Assembly: GCA_030446955.1 (NCBI GenBank)
Contig: JAUJMG010000192.1
Span: 1-7,419, forward strand
Direction of reading: 5' to 3'
Length of the DNA: 7,419 bases
Source of the DNA: Thermomicrobiales bacterium
GTDB taxonomy: Bacteria > Chloroflexota > Chloroflexia > Thermomicrobiales > UBA6265
Shown here: one piece after another, positions 4,811-7,419 of the stretch
How the letters are laid out: each line of letters begins with the position of its first letter
Position numbering within the stretch: position 1 is the stretch's first letter
Position numbers and translations under genes: made by a program
The notes under the pieces: model-generated
What the model was told of the DNA's origin: nothing
What the model saw: the letters and a program-made list of their open reading frames with translations, nothing else
Databases searched by the model: none

Positions 4811-5434
4811 GTGGGACGCCTCGTCACGATAACGGTCGTGCTGGTCTCGCTCGCCCTCGTCGGTCCCGGAGTGGCTCGGGCCCAGGACGCCAGCCCGGTC
4901 GCCAGCCCCGCTGCCGGCGGCACCTGCATGGTCGAGCCCCGGTCGACGGACGAACTGCTCGCGCTCTGGTTCGGTCCGGAGGGCACGCCGCTGGCCGCCC
5001 CGCTCCCGGCCTCCCCCGTTGCCGGCGAGGCGGCGCTGCCGCAAGGGGAGGCAGCGGACGAGGAGACGGTCGCGGCCGTCAACGCCACGCTGCAGGAGTT
5101 CTCCGCCTGCTTAGGGGCGAACCAGTTCGCCCGGGCCTTCGCCCTTCTCAGCGACGATCTGGTCCGGCAGTTCGGGCCGACGTCAGGGGAGACGCTGGAG
5201 CAGGTGCGCACACTCCTGGAGGCCCAGCTCATTGCGACACCGGAGCCGGTAGGGCAGCCGACCGAGGTACCGGCCCTGCGCGACGTGCGGGTCCTAGACG
5301 ACGGCCGCGTGGGAGCGATCCTGGAGGAGGAAGGCGAGCTGATCTTCTTGATCTTCGAGCGCCAGGACGGTCGGTGGCTCATCGCCGAATTCTTCGAAGC
5401 GGGTCAAGCCGGCGCCGAGGCCACCCCGGCCTAA
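4811..5434 (+). CDS. Exported NTF2-like (SnoaL-like) protein, paralog 2
   Basis: Encodes 207 aa from GTG 4811, preceded by AAGGAA (4799-4804). Residues 1-24 are a signal peptide (R3, hydrophobic core, 'VARA' then Q25), followed by an Ala/Ser/Pro linker ('ASPVASPAAGG', 27-37). It aligns along its length with the upstream paralog. 'GEAADEETVAAVNAT' (79-93) matches that protein's 'GEAADAETVAGVVAT'. 'SACLGANQFARAFALLSDDLVR' (98-119) matches 'LACFNAGDFPRALSLFTDDAIR'. 'DGRVGAIL' and 'DGRWLIAEFFEAG' match its last strands, and the tail is 'GAEATPA'. Mature cysteines are C39 and C100, at positions equivalent to those in paralog 1. The fold is NTF2-like by resemblance; ligand and function are unknown. 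A perfect hairpin terminator begins 13 bases after the stop. Sequence divergence between the two copies suggests an old duplication. Confidence 0.85.
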   Translation: MGRLVTITVVLVSLALVGPGVARAQDASPVASPAAGGTCMVEPRSTDELLALWFGPEGTPLAAPLPASPVAGEAALPQGEAADEETVAAVNATLQEFSACLGANQFARAFALLSDDLVRQFGPTSGETLEQVRTLLEAQLIATPEPVGQPTEVPALRDVRVLDDGRVGAILEEEGELIFLIFERQDGRWLIAEFFEAGQAGAEATPA

Positions 5435-5447
5435 CCAGCGGCCAACG

Positions 5448-5484
5448 AGCAACGGCCCCGGGCATGATGCCCGGGGCCGTTGCT
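5448..5484. terminator. Perfect 17-bp hairpin between convergent genes
   Basis: Positions 5448-5464 pair with 5468-5484 without a mismatch around a 3-base loop (TGA). The core is AACGGCCCCGGGC/GCCCGGGGCCGTT. It lies 13 bases after the stop of the plus-strand NTF2-like gene and 95 bases beyond the stop of the minus-strand gene ending at 5580. A hairpin reads the same from both sides, so it could serve both transcripts. No long T-run flanks it on either strand, so it may act as a GC-type terminator or as a 3'-end stabiliser. Confidence 0.75.
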
Positions 5485-5579
5485 ATGCTCGCCGGAGAGG
5501 AGGGACCATCACGGCGGTGCGCGGACGGGGCCGACCGTATCCTTCCCGGAGCATGTCTTTTGGCGGAGGTGCGAGACCA

Positions 5580-6095
5580 TCATCCGCTTCCTTCCCGAGA
5601 TCTCTCGATAGCGATCGTCCAGGGCCCGCCATCGGCTTCGACGACAAACCGATAGTCACCTGGGTCGTCGATTGCGATCCCCACCTCCCCGTCCCAGGGA
5701 CCGATTTCGTCGATGAGCGGCCGGCGCTCCCCGGCCGGATGCTCAAGCCAAACGATGAGGCTCCCGTCGCCGTGGTAGGCCACGAGGACGCCAACGGGCC
5801 CGCGGTCTATTCGCAAGCGGTCTGTCACCCCGTCACCACTTCCCCGGAAAGTGATGTCTTCAGGCGGGGCAGAGGGAGAGGAGACCGGGGCCGGGGATGC
5901 CCCCGGGGTCGCTTGGGGCGTGGCGTCCACCCGGTGCTGGGACGCGACGGTGGCTGGAAGTTCGCCGATCCGGGTCGGCCGCATCGCGATCGTGGCCGGC
6001 ACCGGGATTCCGGCTGGGCGCCCTGCCCAGAGCACGAGGGCGAGGAGGGCCAGGGGCGGTAGCAGCCCCGCTCTGCGCCACATCGGTCGCCGCAC
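5580..6095 (-). CDS. Exported protein with Thr/Pro/Ser linker and C-terminal beta-sandwich-like domain
   Basis: Encodes 171 aa from a GTG at 6095 (minus strand) preceded by GGAGG at 5-base spacing. The N-terminus has 'RRPMWRR' and a hydrophobic core (10-25), a signal peptide or anchor. A linker rich in Thr/Pro/Ser/Ala ('ATPQATPGASPAPVSSPSAPP', split over 58-78) leads to a compact C-terminal domain (80-166). That domain includes 'GVLVAYHGDGSLIVWLE' (102-118), 'LIDEIGPWDGEVGIAIDDPGDYRFVVEADG' in segments over 127-156, and 'PWTIAIERS' (158-166). The order 'G.G...V.L....G....L..EIG...G...........G.Y...V.ADG.W.I.I' is familiar from small secreted bacterial beta-domains with no known enzymatic function. 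No catalytic motif or cysteine is seen. It lies 80 bases downstream of a 54-aa membrane ORF on the same strand, probably in one transcript. Confidence 0.85.
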   Translation of the reverse strand: MRRPMWRRAGLLPPLALLALVLWAGRPAGIPVPATIAMRPTRIGELPATVASQHRVDATPQATPGASPAPVSSPSAPPEDITFRGSGDGVTDRLRIDRGPVGVLVAYHGDGSLIVWLEHPAGERRPLIDEIGPWDGEVGIAIDDPGDYRFVVEADGGPWTIAIERSREGSG

Positions 6096-6175
6096 GAATC
6101 CCTCCGGTCACTCGCGTACCAGTAGATGTTCCCTCGCCGACTCAGGGGTTGGCCCGGGGCCGTCGCCGGTTTCGC

Positions 6176-6340
6176 TCACCGTGTCGCGGCGAAGAAGACG
6201 ACCACAAGCAGGAACACGACGAGGACGCCAACGAGGAGCGCAACCTCCAGCACCCCCATCGAGCGCTCAACGTCCCGGTCGAGGATGCCGTCGCGGTCGT
6301 CGGGCATCGTCTCATTGCCTCGCATGTGGTCTCCCATCAT
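6176..6340 (-). CDS. 54-aa protein with a C-terminal membrane helix
   Basis: On the minus strand an ATG at 6340 follows GATGAGG with a 5-base gap to the start. The product has a charged N-terminal half ('DDRDGILDRDVERS', residues 14-27) and then one long hydrophobic helix (about 29-50, 'GVLEVALLVGVLVVFLLVVVFF') ending 'AATR'. This gives a tail-anchored or single-pass topology. The frame is open further upstream to 6499, but those residues look random and the Shine-Dalgarno favours 6340; inner ATGs at 6325 and 6307 are alternatives. It sits 80 bases upstream of the exported protein gene at 5580-6095 on the same strand, suggesting co-transcription. No family recognised. Frame shadowing is possible, but the clean helix plus ribosome binding site support it. 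Confidence 0.6.
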   Translation of the reverse strand: MMGDHMRGNETMPDDRDGILDRDVERSMGVLEVALLVGVLVVFLLVVVFFAATR

Positions 6341-6369
6341 TGTCGCCTCATCGCATGCACGGTGATGCT

Positions 6370-6398
6370 GATCTAGTTCCTTCTGAGGCGTGTAGCAA
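6370..6398 (-). promoter_or_regulatory. Possible promoter for the minus-strand pair
   Basis: Read on the minus strand: TTGCTA (6398-6393), a 17-base spacer, then TAGATC (6375-6370), placing the -10 about 30 bases before ATG 6340. The -35 matches TTGACA at four of six positions; the -10 is poor (three of six). The position is sensible but the match is weak. Confidence 0.28.
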
Positions 6399-6468
6399 GC
6401 GCCACGCCACGTCGGCCACGGGGAGCGGTCCCGGAGTAACATCCCTGGCCCTTTCATGCGTGTCGTTC

Positions 6469-6488
6469 GATTAAGTAGGCGGATTAAG
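6469..6488 (+). repeat. Direct repeat GATTAAG, 13-base period
   Basis: Two copies of GATTAAG (6469-6475 and 6482-6488) are separated by TAGGCG within an otherwise very G+C-rich divergent intergenic region. It could be an operator or an AT-rich promoter element. No regulator gene is adjacent, and two 7-base copies may be chance. Confidence 0.35.
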
Positions 6489-6690
6489 CCCATCGGCAAA
6501 TGTGTGGCTCGGGCTGAGTGCGCATCCTGGGAGCCTGCCGGTCGGATCTCGTTCCGCCGGTGTCGGTCCCCAGCACCTGCGGCAGGACGCTGTCGCGACG
6601 GGGATACCTCCCGGGCAGTCGCGTGGATGCACGGGAGCGACGAATCACTCCCACGGTCGTCCGGATGCAGGATTCAATGAGGAGGAAAGC

Positions 6691-7266
6691 ATGCGTCGGA
6701 ATGCCAACAGGCTCCTTGCTCTCATGTTGCTTGCTCTGGCGCTCGCCAGCGGCGTGCTTGGGGCGGGCGCCCAGCCCGAGGTGCCGCTGGATTCCGGTGT
6801 CCTCGGCGTTACGCGGGCCGAGATCGAGGCCGAGTGGGGCCGGGCAACCAAGCCGATCGACATCCCCGGTCATCCGATCTACGACGAAACCTACGCCTAC
6901 CCCGGAAAGGATGGCACTCTCTTCGTGACCTACCGCGATCTCAACGGCGACGATGTCGCCGTCTACGTCGAGTTCGCCTGGAGCGGCGAAGGCGCCACTG
7001 AACAGGGGGCACAGGCCGTCGGGAAACGCCTTCTCCCGGCCGACTCCAAGCTGACGGAGCTCTACGTCGCGCCCCCGACCGCCGCGGGACCCATCGCCCT
7101 CGTCACTCACCGGTACGAGAGCGATGCCCTCGGCGCCAATCCCGCGCTGCCCCCAGACATTCTCGTGGTCTACCAGGAGCGATGGGGCGATCCTGCGTCT
7201 CCTGGCAGCACGCGCGTCGAGGCGGTCAGCATCATGATCCGCGAGAGGACCCAGCTTACCGGGTAA
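6691..7266 (+). CDS. Exported protein of unknown function
   Basis: Encodes 191 aa from ATG 6691, which follows AGGAGG (6680-6685) at 5-base spacing; the in-frame open stretch back to 6502 is non-coding in character. Residues 1-27 form a signal peptide ('MRRNANR', Leu/Ala-rich core, 'GAGA' then Q28). The mature part starts with 'GVLGVTRAEIEAEWGR' (36-51). It continues with 'HPIYDETYAYPGKDGTLFVTY' in segments and 'VAVYVEFAW', then 'LLPADSKLTELYVAPPTAAGP', 'VTHRYESDAL' and 'ILVVYQERWG'. The 'G(V/L)TRAE.EA.WG' opening loosely recalls the helix-turn of small BamE/SmpA-like envelope proteins, but the rest does not match a family I can name. No cysteine and no catalytic motif is seen. It is transcribed away from the minus-strand pair. 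Signal peptide and strong start make the gene itself secure. Confidence 0.85.
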   Translation: MRRNANRLLALMLLALALASGVLGAGAQPEVPLDSGVLGVTRAEIEAEWGRATKPIDIPGHPIYDETYAYPGKDGTLFVTYRDLNGDDVAVYVEFAWSGEGATEQGAQAVGKRLLPADSKLTELYVAPPTAAGPIALVTHRYESDALGANPALPPDILVVYQERWGDPASPGSTRVEAVSIMIRERTQLTG

Positions 7267-7330
7267 CGCGCGCCGATGCGTGTGCGTCCCGTCCCTTCGG
7301 CCACATCCTGCCTCGCCAAGTCAGAATTGC

Positions 7331-7377
7331 GGGGTGGGGGGCCCCCGGGCCCCCCCCCCGCGGGCCTGTGTTTTTTT
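7331..7377 (+). terminator. G-run/C-run inverted repeat followed by T7 (terminator or contig-end artefact)
   Basis: GGGGTGGGGGG (7331-7341) can pair with the ten-C run at 7350-7359, and seven T's follow at 7371-7377. In form this is an intrinsic terminator about 65 bases after the stop at 7266. However, the homopolymer runs continue to the window end and look unlike the rest of the sequence, so low-quality contig-end sequence is equally plausible. Confidence 0.35.
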
Positions 7378-7419
7378 CGCGGCCATGCCCCGGGGGGCCG
7401 GCGCGTACGGGTGGGCACC

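Larger units (their letters stand above)
6341..6690. other. Divergent intergenic region
   Basis: This 350-base gap separates the minus-strand pair from the plus-strand gene at 6691 and should carry both promoters. Besides the weak minus promoter at 6370-6398, it holds an AT-richer patch with the direct repeat GATTAAG at 6469-6475 and 6482-6488. No confident promoter for the plus-strand gene was found, and no coding frame here is convincing. Confidence 0.4.

Noticed and set aside
4339..5655. Plus-strand open frame of 438 codons, the longest in the window
   Set aside because: It overlaps the end of paralog 1, the microprotein and all of paralog 2 in another frame, and is Arg/Gly-rich and featureless. 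Paralogy, signal peptides and promoters support the other frames.
1..7419. CRISPR array, tRNA, rRNA, insertion sequence or phage genes
   Set aside because: No regularly spaced repeats, cloverleaf, conserved rRNA stretches, transposase motifs or terminal inverted repeats were seen by eye on either strand.

Overview
This G+C-rich window (roughly two thirds G+C by eye) looks like chromosomal DNA of a bacterium, most plausibly a Thermomicrobiales-like Chloroflexota lineage. The grounds are indirect. Several small exported proteins begin with a signal peptide followed by Ala/Thr/Ser/Pro-rich stretches ('STPVAG', 'ASPVASPAAG') and end in 'EATPA'-type tails, a style familiar from that group. There is also frequent GTG start use and strong AGGAGG-type ribosome binding sites. 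No rRNA, tRNA, CRISPR array, transposase or phage gene was seen.

Layout. 3-170: 3' end of a cupin-family gene. 171-669: Cys-rich remnants or micro-ORFs, in one frame but split by two stops. 670-1008: YjbR/MmcQ-like protein. 1009-1734: no supportable gene. 1735-2163: four-helix membrane protein. 2340-2807: DinB-family protein with an intact His triad. 2808-3686: degraded-looking stretch with two gene fragments, ending in a terminator-like hairpin. 3687-5434: the most coherent block, two exported NTF2-like paralogs (212 and 207 aa) with recognisably duplicated promoters and leaders, flanking a 33-aa single-helix membrane microprotein. 5448-5484: a perfect 17-bp hairpin between convergent genes. 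5580-6095 (minus): exported protein with a signal peptide, a Thr/Pro/Ser linker and a C-terminal beta-rich domain. 6176-6340 (minus): 54-aa protein with a C-terminal membrane helix, just upstream of it. 6691-7266: exported protein of unknown function. 7330-7419: low-complexity contig end, possibly artefactual.

How it fits together. The right half (3687-7266) is almost entirely envelope or secreted proteins, none with an obvious catalytic motif. The NTF2-like pair arose by tandem duplication that included the regulatory region, so both copies are probably expressed from similar promoters. No known pathway links these genes. A small envelope-associated protein cluster is the most the sequence supports. 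The left half carries unrelated single-gene units (cupin, YjbR-like, membrane protein, DinB), all on the plus strand, separated by long gaps that look like decayed genes.
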